From: an uncultured Collinsella sp.
GTDB lineage: Bacteria; Actinomycetota; Coriobacteriia; Coriobacteriales; Coriobacteriaceae
Direction of reading: 5' to 3'
DNA: 64,000 nt
Assembly (NCBI GenBank): GCA_902494085.1
Contig: CABURU010000001.1
Span: forward strand, 124,001 to 188,000
Each line of letters starts with the position of its first letter. Positions within the stretch are counted from its first letter, which is position 1. Position numbers and translations under genes: made by a program. Below, piece after piece: positions 25,426 to 33,752 of the stretch. The notes beneath the pieces were generated by a model. It was not told the origin of the DNA and did not search any database. It worked only from the letters and a program-made list of their open reading frames with translations.

Positions 25426-25434
25426 CCCCACCTG

Positions 25435-25493
25435 TCATTTGGGGACGGGGCAGAAATGCTGGATTTTCTTGCCCTCTGAGGCTCGACAAATGA
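25435..25493. repeat. Imperfect GGGGAC-type palindrome after rrf2
   Basis: TCATTTGGGGACGGGGCA... and ...TGCCCTC...CAAATGA are partly inverse over about 59 bases. The ends TCATTTG/CAAATGA and the inner GGGGCA/TGCCC match. It is more decayed than the similar elements at 15323 and 26602. Confidence 0.5.
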
Positions 25494-25494
25494 T

Positions 25495-25528
25495 AAGGCC
25501 GTCCATCGTTGCGATGGACGGCCTTCTT
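25495..25528. terminator. Hairpin terminator between convergent rrf2 and holin-like genes
   Basis: AAGGCCGTCCATCG / CGATGGACGGCCTT, perfect 14-bp stem with 3-base loop, followed by CTTTA; usable from both strands. Confidence 0.8.
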
Positions 25529-25561
25529 TAGGTGTGTTGTGGCGGTCCGAATCCGGTCGCT

Positions 25562-25927
25562 TTAGTTCCTGGCGACGCTGTCGAGAATGCTGCGCATGAT
25601 GGATACCAGGATGCTGCCCATAAAGGCCGATCCAAAGCTGGCAATGGAGATACCCGCGCCCAGCAGATTGACCGACAGGTAGCTGGCCAGCTCGAGCATA
25701 AAGCTGTTGACTACGAGCTGAAAAATACCAAGCGTGATAATAGTGAGCGGCAGCGAGATGACCGTCAGGAACGGCTTGACGAGCGAGTCGACGATGTTGA
25801 GGAACAGTCCCACGAAGGCAAAACACACCCAGGCGTCGGCCATGCCGAAGGGCTGAATGCCGGGGACGAGAAACGTTGCGATCGCGATGGCGATTGAGGT
25901 AAAGAGCCAGTTAAGCATAAAGCGCAT
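25562..25927 (-). CDS. Phage holin family IV-like small membrane protein
   Basis: 121 residues from the ATG at 25927, which has AAAGGA upstream. Four hydrophobic helices, with the pattern WLFTSIAIAIATFLVPGI, FVGLFLNIVDSLVKP, LPLTIITLGIFQLVVNSF and a Gly/Ser-rich end, match the holin 4_2 (YvlD-like) family common in bacterial chromosomes. Despite the name, these proteins are not usually phage lysis proteins, and no phage gene is nearby. Function unknown. Confidence 0.82.
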   Translation of the reverse strand: MRFMLNWLFTSIAIAIATFLVPGIQPFGMADAWVCFAFVGLFLNIVDSLVKPFLTVISLPLTIITLGIFQLVVNSFMLELASYLSVNLLGAGISIASFGSAFMGSILVSIMRSILDSVARN

Positions 25928-26114
25928 GGTGTGAATCCTTTCTTGCGCAAGACGTGGCAAAGAGGCGTGAGAGGCACATGCCTTTGCAACTCGGATAGAT
26001 GCGCGGGCACGGCCCTGTTTGGGCGCCCATTGTCTCAGATATTCATGGAGCTTGCGTGCGTATTCGGTTTCAAAACGGCGTTCGTCCTAGAAAACGCGCC
26101 GCTGGCAGAGAGTC

Positions 26115-26145
26115 TTGTCGCTTTAGTTTGGTGGTGTGCTACACT
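26115..26145 (+). promoter_or_regulatory. Extended -10 promoter of the TrpR-like gene
   Basis: TTGTCG (26115-26120) and TGCTACACT (-10 TACACT at 26140-26145 with upstream TG); spacer 19, longer than ideal, but the extended -10 compensates. The other bases of the 25928-26250 gap show no gene. Confidence 0.5.
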
Positions 26146-26250
26146 GCTACGGGCAAAAGCCACAGGCGTTGCCCTATTGCATAGAACGGGCGAACGATGT
26201 CCGATGTCAGTATCAACTTCGATGCCTTTTGGCGGGTTTGGCGGTGATCG

Positions 26251-26550
26251 ATGAATATCGAGAACATGTTTGACAAGCCTGATGTCAAGCAGCTGGTCCA
26301 CGCATTTAGCCTTTTGGACGACGAGAAAGATATCCAAGCGTTCTTGACCGATATCTGCACGCCGCGCGAGATTTGTGATCTATCGCAGCGTCTGCAGGTC
26401 GCGCGTTACCTGGACGAGGGCGAGCCCTATGTCGAGGTTCAGGCGCGTACCGGCGCTTCGTCCACCACGGTGAGCCGCGTGTCCAAGGCACTCAACGGCG
26501 AGTACGGTGGCTACCGCAAGATCCTCATTAAACTGGAGGATGGCGAGTAG
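26251..26550 (+). CDS. TrpR-related YerC/YecD-family DNA-binding protein
   Basis: 99 residues. Helical TrpR-like fold: VKQLVHAFSLLDDEKDIQAF, FLTDICTPREICDLSQRLQVA, then a helix-turn-helix VEVQARTGASSTTVSRVSKA and YGGYRKIL. YerC/YecD proteins share this layout and are thought to be transcription regulators with unknown ligand and targets. ATG 26251 with only a weak SD (GGCGGTG). A terminator follows, so the gene is monocistronic. Confidence 0.87.
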   Translation: MNIENMFDKPDVKQLVHAFSLLDDEKDIQAFLTDICTPREICDLSQRLQVARYLDEGEPYVEVQARTGASSTTVSRVSKALNGEYGGYRKILIKLEDGE

Positions 26551-26573
26551 GCCGCGACAAAAACGAATTGTGC

Positions 26574-26601
26574 AAAACCGCTCCTCCGGGGGCGGTTTTT
26601 T
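26574..26601 (+). terminator. Rho-independent terminator after the TrpR-like gene
   Basis: AAAACCGC ... GGCGGTTTTTT hairpin with T-run. Confidence 0.85.
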
Positions 26602-26684
26602 GATCCCCTGGGGACGGAGGAAAACGGATCACCGGGTTAGACTGACCCCCTAGGTGATCCGTTTTCCTCCGTCCCCAGGGGATC
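26602..26684. repeat. Perfect 32-bp palindrome with GGGGAC centre motif
   Basis: Arms 26602-26633 (GATCCCCTGGGGACGGAGGA...) and 26653-26684 are exact inverse copies across 32 bases, with a 19-base loop. It directly abuts the preceding terminator and lies 85 bases before addB. Too long and too perfect for a normal terminator; there is no T-run. Confidence 0.92.
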
Positions 26685-26769
26685 AAATCTGTTGGCGTGG
26701 GGCAAATCTGTCCGCTTGGGCGGGTAGGATGGATACATTGATTATTGCGAACAGTTTGAGCGGAGGACC

Positions 26770-29700
26770 ATGCCTGTTCGAATCTATACCACCAATGCCG
26801 GCACGGATTTGAGCGATGCCGAGTCGGCGTTGCTTGCCGACCTTATTGCCCGCCACGGACGTGCCGTGCTGCTGGCGCCTACGTTTGCCGAGCTCGACCT
26901 GTGCCGTCATGCTGCGGCGGAAGCCGGGGTTTCACTAGGTATCGACTACAAGACGCCTACATCGTGGCTTCGCTCGCTTTGGGAGCTTTTGGGCGACGGG
27001 CGCGGTTTCGTGGACAACCTGCAACGCCAGATGCTGTTTTCGGACATGGTAACGCGTCTCGACGATGCCGATTTGCAGCCGCTTTCGCGCAGCCAGGGCA
27101 CGGTGCGTATGCTTGCGCGCATGGCCCGCGACGTGCTGCCGGGTGTGGCAGGGACGACGGCCGAGCGATGCCGTGGAAACAATTGCCAGCCTGAGCCAAA
27201 AAGCGATGCCGAGGCTCGTGTGTTCGAGCTTTTGCGCGCATATGCGGACGGTTTGGACCGTCGAGATATGGTCGAGCCCTGCGAGGCGGCCGACATTATG
27301 GCCGGTGTTCTGGCCGATAGCCTGCCGGCGTGCACTCGCGCCGTATGCGTGCGCGGTATCACGTCGTTTACGCACGGCCTGCTCGAGCTGCTGTCTGCCG
27401 TGGCGAACAATGGGGGAGAGGTCGTCGTGCTGCTTGCCCGCGAGCAGGCGGCGATGCGCGAGGAGCTTGCCGTGGCATTTGATGCCCGCGGTGTGCTGTT
27501 TGAGGTCGCGCCGCTGGGGGAGGACGCCGTCGCGTCTGATGCCGCTTGCGGGACCGCCGCTCAGCCTGCCTTTATTGAGGTCGCCGGCCCCCATGCCCGT
27601 GCTCATGTCTATGCGGACGCCATCGATAAGTTGGTGAAAGCTTACAAGGAGTCCAAGGCCGATAAAGCCACTGCAACGCCCACCGACCCCGTGCGCGTGC
27701 TCGTCGTTTCTGCCCGGGCACCCCAGCTGTTCGGTGAGCTCGCCTCTCGTCTGGCAGCTCGTCATATCGCTGCCGAGACAGTTGAGTTCACGGCGTTTTC
27801 CCAGTCCATTGCGGGCAGGCAGTTTGCGGCGCTTGCCGGCCTGATCGAGCGCATGAAGGCCGCCGATGAGGGCGCGGCGTCAAAGACCGAGTGGTGGCCC
27901 GCGCCGGAGCTTACCGACTGGATCTACAGTCCGCTTTCGGGCGCCGATGCCGTCAATGCCCGTACCTTCGATAAGAATATGCGTCTCTCGCGTAGCAAGA
28001 CTACCGCGGGCGTTAAGAGCCTGCTACAGAGCGTTCAGGGCCAGGTGAGGGGCGCGCGCAAGGCGGCGAGCGACGACAACTGGTTTAAGAACGTACCGTG
28101 TGTGGTTTCGGACGTGTTCCAGGCGCTGTGGCGTGACAAACCCGTGACGGCGCTCAAGGCCATGCTTGCCGTCGCCGAGGCGTTGCCCGATCGCTCGCTG
28201 GGCAGCTTGGATGGCCAAGCCCGTCGCCAGGCGGAGGTGGCCCTGCTGCGCCACGTCATCGAGATCCTTATGAATGGCGCCCGCGCGCTCGACGTGTCGC
28301 AGGCCGCGACCGTATCCGTGCTCGATGGCATTCGCACCAAGGTGGACAAGCGTAGCACCGCCTACGATTACGAGACCCACGAGGTTGACCGTGCGCCACG
28401 TGCTCAGGTTCGTTTTGCTTCGCTTGCCGATGCTGCAGCTCTGCGCCCCGGCAGCTACGATGCCGTGCTGTTTGCCGATGTCGATCTGGACAGCTATCCG
28501 CTCTCGCACGAGGAGGGGCCGCTGGCCACGCTGACGGCGAGCCTTGGTCGCGAGGGTGTGACGCTTGAGCCCGCGGCCTTGCTGCGCGCGCGCTTTGGCC
28601 ACGCGATGCAGGCGGCACGTGGCCCGGTTGCGCTTGCCCGCGTGACGCACGATCGCCAGGCGCGCGAGTGCTATCCGGCTGCCGTGTGGACCGAGTTGCG
28701 GGCGCACGCCGAGGCCGCTGAAGCTGCTAATGCCGCAGACGCCGACAAGGCAGCTGACGACGCTAAGGCCGCTGACGACGCTAAGGCAGCTGACGCCGAC
28801 AAGGCGAAGTGCGTGGGCGAGGGCGATATCGTAAGGGACTTCGATCCCGCGGCAGGCGAAGGTCTCAAGCGCGAGCGCGTGACCTGTGAAGCCCCTCAGC
28901 ATCTGAGCGCCGAGGCCGTGCCGTATTTGGTCCTGCGTCGTCGCGATGGCGAGGGCGAGGACGCGCCACTCGCGCCGCGCCTGACGTCCGCCTCGCAGAT
29001 TGAGGCCTATTCCACCTGCCCGCTGTGCTGGTTCGTCTCGTATCGCGTCAAACCTCAGTCCATCGATGCGGGCTTTGGCAACATGGAGAAGGGCAACTTT
29101 GTCCATGACGTGCTGGAGCACTTGCATGCACGTCTTCCGCAGGAGGGCATGGAGCGCGTGACGCCCATGAATCTGCCGCGCGCGAAGGAGCTGCTGCACG
29201 AGGTCTTTGCCGAGACCCTGGCCGAGCACGCCGGCAAGCGCGGTACCGAGGGCCCGCTGGTGCCGCTCTCTCCAGTGGAGGAGCGCCAGGTGGCCGAGAT
29301 CTTGCCGCAACTGGAGGGCGTGCTCGCCTACGAGTCCGAGGCGCTCGCGCCCTTCGCGCCGCGCTACCTGGAGTTTGCGTTCAACGAGCTCCAGGTCGAG
29401 TATGCCGGTTGGCCGCTTGGCGGGCGCATCGACCGCGTGGACGTGGACGCCGAGAATCGTGCCGTGGTGATCGACTACAAGCATCGCACGGGCGTTGAGG
29501 AGTTTAAGCTCGCCGACCCCACGGTGCGCGACGAGGAATCGGGTACGGCGCCCATCGACGATCCGCGCTGGTTGCCGCCCCATACCCAAACGCTCATCTA
29601 CGCGCAGGCCATGCGCCGGGCGCTGGATTTGGACACCCGCGCGGCGCTCTACTTTTCGACCAAGGGCGGCAAGCCGGCGCTGCGAGGCGCCGCGAGTGCC

Positions 29701-29940
29701 GAGCTGCTCGAGGAAGAGCGTGGTGACGGTCGCATCCCAGGCCTTAAGAAAGGTTTCCCCGGCGAGGGTGGCAGCATGGACTTCGACGCTCTGCTCGATC
29801 GCGTGGAGGCCGGCATCGCCGAGCGCCTGCGCGAGCTCGAGGCGGGCAACGTTGCCGCCGTCGACCCGATGTCGGCTCAGGCCGCGCATGCGCGCTGCTC
29901 GTATAACCACGAAGGAACGTTTGTAAGGAGGGACGTGTAG
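26770..29940 (+). CDS. addB: AddB-like subunit of AddAB helicase-nuclease
   Basis: 1056 residues. Partner of AddA in double-strand break processing. The N-terminal part is an inactivated helicase-like region. The C-terminal PD-(D/E)XK nuclease domain shows the SASQIEAYSTCPLCWF entry, GGRIDRVDVD and VVIDYKHRTG (catalytic Asp and Lys). In classic AddB a 4Fe-4S cluster is held by one Cys before and three after the nuclease motifs; here CPLC is present but the C-terminal group is reduced to a single Cys (ARCSYNHEG), so the cluster is probably absent, as in RexB-like forms. An Ala/Asp/Lys tandem repeat lies near residues 650-680. ATG 26770 follows GGAGG. It is 3 bases from addA. Confidence 0.88.
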   Translation: MPVRIYTTNAGTDLSDAESALLADLIARHGRAVLLAPTFAELDLCRHAAAEAGVSLGIDYKTPTSWLRSLWELLGDGRGFVDNLQRQMLFSDMVTRLDDADLQPLSRSQGTVRMLARMARDVLPGVAGTTAERCRGNNCQPEPKSDAEARVFELLRAYADGLDRRDMVEPCEAADIMAGVLADSLPACTRAVCVRGITSFTHGLLELLSAVANNGGEVVVLLAREQAAMREELAVAFDARGVLFEVAPLGEDAVASDAACGTAAQPAFIEVAGPHARAHVYADAIDKLVKAYKESKADKATATPTDPVRVLVVSARAPQLFGELASRLAARHIAAETVEFTAFSQSIAGRQFAALAGLIERMKAADEGAASKTEWWPAPELTDWIYSPLSGADAVNARTFDKNMRLSRSKTTAGVKSLLQSVQGQVRGARKAASDDNWFKNVPCVVSDVFQALWRDKPVTALKAMLAVAEALPDRSLGSLDGQARRQAEVALLRHVIEILMNGARALDVSQAATVSVLDGIRTKVDKRSTAYDYETHEVDRAPRAQVRFASLADAAALRPGSYDAVLFADVDLDSYPLSHEEGPLATLTASLGREGVTLEPAALLRARFGHAMQAARGPVALARVTHDRQARECYPAAVWTELRAHAEAAEAANAADADKAADDAKAADDAKAADADKAKCVGEGDIVRDFDPAAGEGLKRERVTCEAPQHLSAEAVPYLVLRRRDGEGEDAPLAPRLTSASQIEAYSTCPLCWFVSYRVKPQSIDAGFGNMEKGNFVHDVLEHLHARLPQEGMERVTPMNLPRAKELLHEVFAETLAEHAGKRGTEGPLVPLSPVEERQVAEILPQLEGVLAYESEALAPFAPRYLEFAFNELQVEYAGWPLGGRIDRVDVDAENRAVVIDYKHRTGVEEFKLADPTVRDEESGTAPIDDPRWLPPHTQTLIYAQAMRRALDLDTRAALYFSTKGGKPALRGAASAELLEEERGDGRIPGLKKGFPGEGGSMDFDALLDRVEAGIAERLRELEAGNVAAVDPMSAQAAHARCSYNHEGTFVRRDV
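28721..28806 (+). repeat. In-frame tandem repeat inside addB (Ala-Asp-Lys linker)
   Basis: Units near GCTGACGACGCTAAGGC (encoding AADDAK) recur four to five times, giving DADKAADDAKAADDAKAADA. The unit length is a multiple of three, so copy-number change keeps the frame. It sits between helicase-like and nuclease parts, probably a flexible linker. Confidence 0.75.
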
Positions 29941-29943
29941 ACC

Positions 29944-32900
29944 ATGGATCTTTCGACTTTGATGCCGCAACAGCTGCGGATCGTCAAAACGCTCGACCGT
30001 CCGCTGTTTGTCTCGGCGGGCGCCGGTTCGGGCAAGACCTTTACCCTCACGCGCCGCATCGTCTACGCGCTCTCGCCCGAGTCTGGTCCGTTCGTTGAGC
30101 ATCTGGACCAGGTGCTCGCCATTACCTTTACCAAAGATGCCGCGGCCGAGATCCGTGACCGCGTGCGCCGCGCGCTCATCGACGAGGGCATGGACGAGGA
30201 GGCCCTGACCGTCGACGATGCGTGGATCTCGACCATTCACGGCATGTGTTCGCGCATCCTGCGCGCGCATGCGCTGGAGCTGGGCATCGACCCCGAGTTC
30301 ACGGTGCTCACCGATACCGACGAGCTTATGGACCAGGCTGTTGAGCATGTGCTGGCCCGCGCGACGGCGCCCGATGCCGCCCCCGAGCTCGCGGCATCGC
30401 TCAAGGCCCTCTACGCCTGGTATCCCATGGCGGGCGAGGGCGGCCCCTTTGGCGCCGGCACCACCATCAAGGGCCTGGTGCGCGAGCTGCTGGAGCTGTC
30501 GAGCCAGCTGCCGGGCGGTATGGACGACGTGCGCGTGGCGCGCGGCCAGGCCGATACCTCGGCACTCGCCGATGCCTATCGATCGGCGTTGGGTGCAAGC
30601 AAGGCGGCGACCGAGAAGGCGCAGGTTGCACTCGACGCCATCGATGCGTTCGAGGCGAGCGGCAAGACCATGGCCGATGCGGCGCGGCTCATGATGTCGT
30701 GCACCATGCCGCGCGCGAGCAAGGCGTTCCCCAAGGAGCAGGTCGAGCTGCTCAAGGCCGAGGCTGCCGATGCATTTATCAATATCGCGCTGGCCTGCGG
30801 TGGTCCCGCGCTCGATGCGCTGGTGGGCTTGGCCCGCTCTGTAGAGGCCGAGTATCGCGCGCTGAAGGCCGGCCAGTCTGCCCTCGACAACAACGACCTG
30901 CTGCGCATGGCCTACGAGGCCCTGCGCGATTACCCGGCCATTCGCGCTGCGTACGAGGGCCGCTTTAAGATGGTCATGATCGATGAGTTTCAGGATACCG
31001 ACCAGATGCAGGTCGATCTGATCCGCTACCTGACGGGTGCGGGGGAGCGCGCGCTGTGTACCGTGGGCGATGCGCAGCAGTCGATCTATCGCTTCCGCGG
31101 CGCCGAGGTCGAGGTCTTCCGTCGCCAGGAGCGCAAAGTGGGATCGACGGCGGCGTCCGAGACGGTTGCCACGCTGGATGTCCCCACCGGCGAGCTCGTC
31201 AAGCTCGTGCGCAACTTCCGCAGTCACGACGAGGTACTGCGTTACGTGGCACGCGTCTTCGACGGCGATGACGGCGGCCTGATGCAGGGCTTTTTGGATC
31301 TTGAGGCGAGCGACGGCCGCAAGGACACGCTGGTGGCAGATGCCTCGCGTCGCCAGGCCCTCTTTGTTGCCGGCGGCAGCACGCAGGAGCGCACACAGGC
31401 CAAGGCCCGTGCAATCGCGGAGCGATTCCGCGCGCTTGCCGATGCCGGCCAGCCCCAGGGCGGCATGGTGCTGCTGCTGGGCCGCATGACCAACGCAGAC
31501 GTCTACGCACAGGCCTTCCGCGACCAGGGGCTCGACTGCGTCATCGCGGGCGGCTCGGTCTTTGCCCAAGCCGCCGAGGTGCAGACGGTGCGCGCCCTGG
31601 TTTGTGCGCTCGCCAATCCGGCCGATACGGCGCAGGGCCTTATGCCGCTGCTGGCCTCGCCGATGTTTGCGCTCGGCGCCCAGGAGTTCCTAGCGCTGGC
31701 GACCAAGCTCGACGAGCAGACAGGGGAGACCTTGCGCAGGAATATCGACGTGGGCATCATGAGCGATTCCGATGTGCCGGGCCTGCAAGACCTGCCGCTC
31801 GTGACGCGCGCCCGCGAGGTACTGCGGTATGCGCTTCGTCGCGTGGGCCGCGATTCGTTCGCAGCCATCGCGCGCGACGTGGTCAACGCCTCCGGCTGGT
31901 TTGTGCGTCTGGCACAGCGTGGTCCCGAGGGCAAGGCCATTGCCGCCAACGTGCTCAAGGCGCTCGACGCTGTGGCCGAGGCGGAGGCCGAGTTCGGCAA
32001 CTCGCCGCGTTCCATCGCGCTTGCCTTCGATCGCTTCCTAGCGGGCAAGGAAGCCCCGGGTGCCCTCAACGAGGAGGGCGACGGCGCGGTGCGCATCATG
32101 ACGGTGCACGCATCCAAGGGCCTGGAATATCCGGTCGTGGCGGTCGCCGAGTGCTTTGGCGTGCGCAAATCGTCCGGTGCGGCTCAGATGGGGCGTGTCG
32201 AGGGCGGAGCGCAGGTCGTGGCGCTGCCGGCACGCTTCGACGGCGTTAAGCTCGCCGACGGAACCTTTGTGAAGGGCGATGACGTCAAAAAGCAGTTTGA
32301 GCATGCGTTTAAGGGCAAGGGCACGTCGCTGTGGCTGCCGCCGGAGCTCATGGAGGATGTCTGCGCGACGGGTTCTCCCGCCGAGGCATTTGCCCGCCTG
32401 CGCAACGACGACCTGCAGCTTTCGCTCGAGGAGCGGGCCCGCTTGCTCTATGTTGCCATGACGCGTGCGCGCGAGCTGGTGATCTTGGCGATGGATGCCG
32501 GCGTGAGCCGTGGCAAGGTGACGGCGCCGACCTTCGACGTCGAGACCGATCTGACCTATGACGTGCTGCGCCGTATTTTGCCGACCGACGCTCTGGACAT
32601 GCCGCAGCTCGATGCCGACCGCCTGGTGTTCGACAACTCCCAGCCGGGCGACTACGAGCTCATTTCGCTCGCGGACTTTACCTTTGGCGAGCAGGCGTTT
32701 GAGGCCAACGCTTCGCTGGATGCCGCGGGCAGGCTTGTCCGCGGCGATGCCGATACAGATGCTGCCGACGATTCGGTCAGTACAATCGTCCCCGGTCCTG
32801 CCGACCCTGAGCCCGATGCGTTTGAGCTCGTGTATCCCCAGGCGGTGGGCGTGCGAATGGGCATCTGCCCGTATCCGGCGCGCGATTCGTACAGCTACTC

Positions 32901-33576
32901 GTCAATTGCAGCGGCGCTGCATGCCGAGTCCGAGGACCGTGCTGCCGAGACGCACGTGCCCATGGACGAGGCCGGCGATGATGCGGAGTCGGATGGTTCC
33001 GAGATGACGGATGCAGACGTGGCCGCCGTTGAGCCTGCCGGCAACCCCATGGCGCTGGGCTCGGCGTTCCATGCCGCCTGCCAGTGGCTGATCGAGATGG
33101 GTGCCGATGCGCTGCCCGCCGCGCGTGCCGATGCACTGGCGCGTCTGTGGTGCCTGACGCCGGAGCAGCGCGAACGCTTCGACGTTGCTCTGGACCGCTG
33201 GCTCAAGTCGGCCGTTCGTGCCGACCTGCTCGCGTGGCCGTGCGTTCGCGCCGAGGTGCCGTTCTTTTCGCTGTGCTGCGAGGACGAGGACATCGCTCGC
33301 TACGGTGCATATGCCGAGGGCGCCATCGACGCTTTGGCGACGAACCCGGCCGATCCGTCACGCGCGCTGGTCATCGACTACAAGACGGGCGGCACACCGG
33401 ACGAGACGCCGGAACAGTTGCAGGAGAAGCACGTCCTGCAGGCGCGCGTCTACGCTGATGTTCTACACAAGGCGGGCTTTGAGATGGTGACGGTCAAGTT
33501 CGTCCGCGTGGAACAGCCGGATCCAACCATCTTCGTCGAACCCGCCGAGCCCCAAGTAGTCATCTACAACTTCTAG
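29944..33576 (+). CDS. addA: AddA-like UvrD-family helicase-nuclease subunit
   Basis: 1210 residues. ATP-driven 3'-5' helicase and nuclease of the AddAB recombination complex. Walker A AGAGSGKT (25-32), motif II DEFQDTDQMQ, motif III QSIYRFRGA, motif IV-VI region (MTVHASKGLEYPVV, LLYVAMTRARE) are all visible. The C-terminal RecB-type nuclease domain has GAYAEGAIDAL and LVIDYKTGG with the catalytic Asp/Lys. ATG 29944 with TAAGGAGGGA upstream, inside the end of addB, so translation is coupled. The order addB-addA matches other Gram-positive bacteria. Confidence 0.93.
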   Translation: MDLSTLMPQQLRIVKTLDRPLFVSAGAGSGKTFTLTRRIVYALSPESGPFVEHLDQVLAITFTKDAAAEIRDRVRRALIDEGMDEEALTVDDAWISTIHGMCSRILRAHALELGIDPEFTVLTDTDELMDQAVEHVLARATAPDAAPELAASLKALYAWYPMAGEGGPFGAGTTIKGLVRELLELSSQLPGGMDDVRVARGQADTSALADAYRSALGASKAATEKAQVALDAIDAFEASGKTMADAARLMMSCTMPRASKAFPKEQVELLKAEAADAFINIALACGGPALDALVGLARSVEAEYRALKAGQSALDNNDLLRMAYEALRDYPAIRAAYEGRFKMVMIDEFQDTDQMQVDLIRYLTGAGERALCTVGDAQQSIYRFRGAEVEVFRRQERKVGSTAASETVATLDVPTGELVKLVRNFRSHDEVLRYVARVFDGDDGGLMQGFLDLEASDGRKDTLVADASRRQALFVAGGSTQERTQAKARAIAERFRALADAGQPQGGMVLLLGRMTNADVYAQAFRDQGLDCVIAGGSVFAQAAEVQTVRALVCALANPADTAQGLMPLLASPMFALGAQEFLALATKLDEQTGETLRRNIDVGIMSDSDVPGLQDLPLVTRAREVLRYALRRVGRDSFAAIARDVVNASGWFVRLAQRGPEGKAIAANVLKALDAVAEAEAEFGNSPRSIALAFDRFLAGKEAPGALNEEGDGAVRIMTVHASKGLEYPVVAVAECFGVRKSSGAAQMGRVEGGAQVVALPARFDGVKLADGTFVKGDDVKKQFEHAFKGKGTSLWLPPELMEDVCATGSPAEAFARLRNDDLQLSLEERARLLYVAMTRARELVILAMDAGVSRGKVTAPTFDVETDLTYDVLRRILPTDALDMPQLDADRLVFDNSQPGDYELISLADFTFGEQAFEANASLDAAGRLVRGDADTDAADDSVSTIVPGPADPEPDAFELVYPQAVGVRMGICPYPARDSYSYSSIAAALHAESEDRAAETHVPMDEAGDDAESDGSEMTDADVAAVEPAGNPMALGSAFHAACQWLIEMGADALPAARADALARLWCLTPEQRERFDVALDRWLKSAVRADLLAWPCVRAEVPFFSLCCEDEDIARYGAYAEGAIDALATNPADPSRALVIDYKTGGTPDETPEQLQEKHVLQARVYADVLHKAGFEMVTVKFVRVEQPDPTIFVEPAEPQVVIYNF

Positions 33577-33584
33577 CCCTCAGA

Positions 33585-33653
33585 TAACTTGCGGTGGAAT
33601 ACGGACTGTTTTGGCCAAAAAAGCCGCCAAACAGTCCGTATTTCACCGCAACT
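33585..33653. repeat. AAGTTGCGG-family palindrome (copy 3) after addA
   Basis: Left arm AACTTGCGGTGGAATACGGA... (from 33586) and right arm ...TATTTCACCGCAACT (to 33653) are inverse with few mismatches, around a GGCC-containing loop. Begins 9 bases after the addA stop; could act as a terminator. Confidence 0.85.
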
Positions 33654-33752
33654 CAATAGGAGCCGTGTTGGTTTGGCTAGGTTCGGGTGCCGTCCGTGCC
33701 GTGCGGTAAAATCGTAACCCTAAGATCACGAACCCGCATCGGAGCTCATCAC

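Noticed and set aside
25562..25927. Prophage marker
   Set aside because: The holin-like protein belongs to a chromosomal YvlD-type family, and no other phage gene or attachment site is nearby.
28024..31569. 1181-residue minus-strand open frame
   Set aside because: Runs across the ends of addB and addA, which are both supported by motifs and SD sites; shadow.
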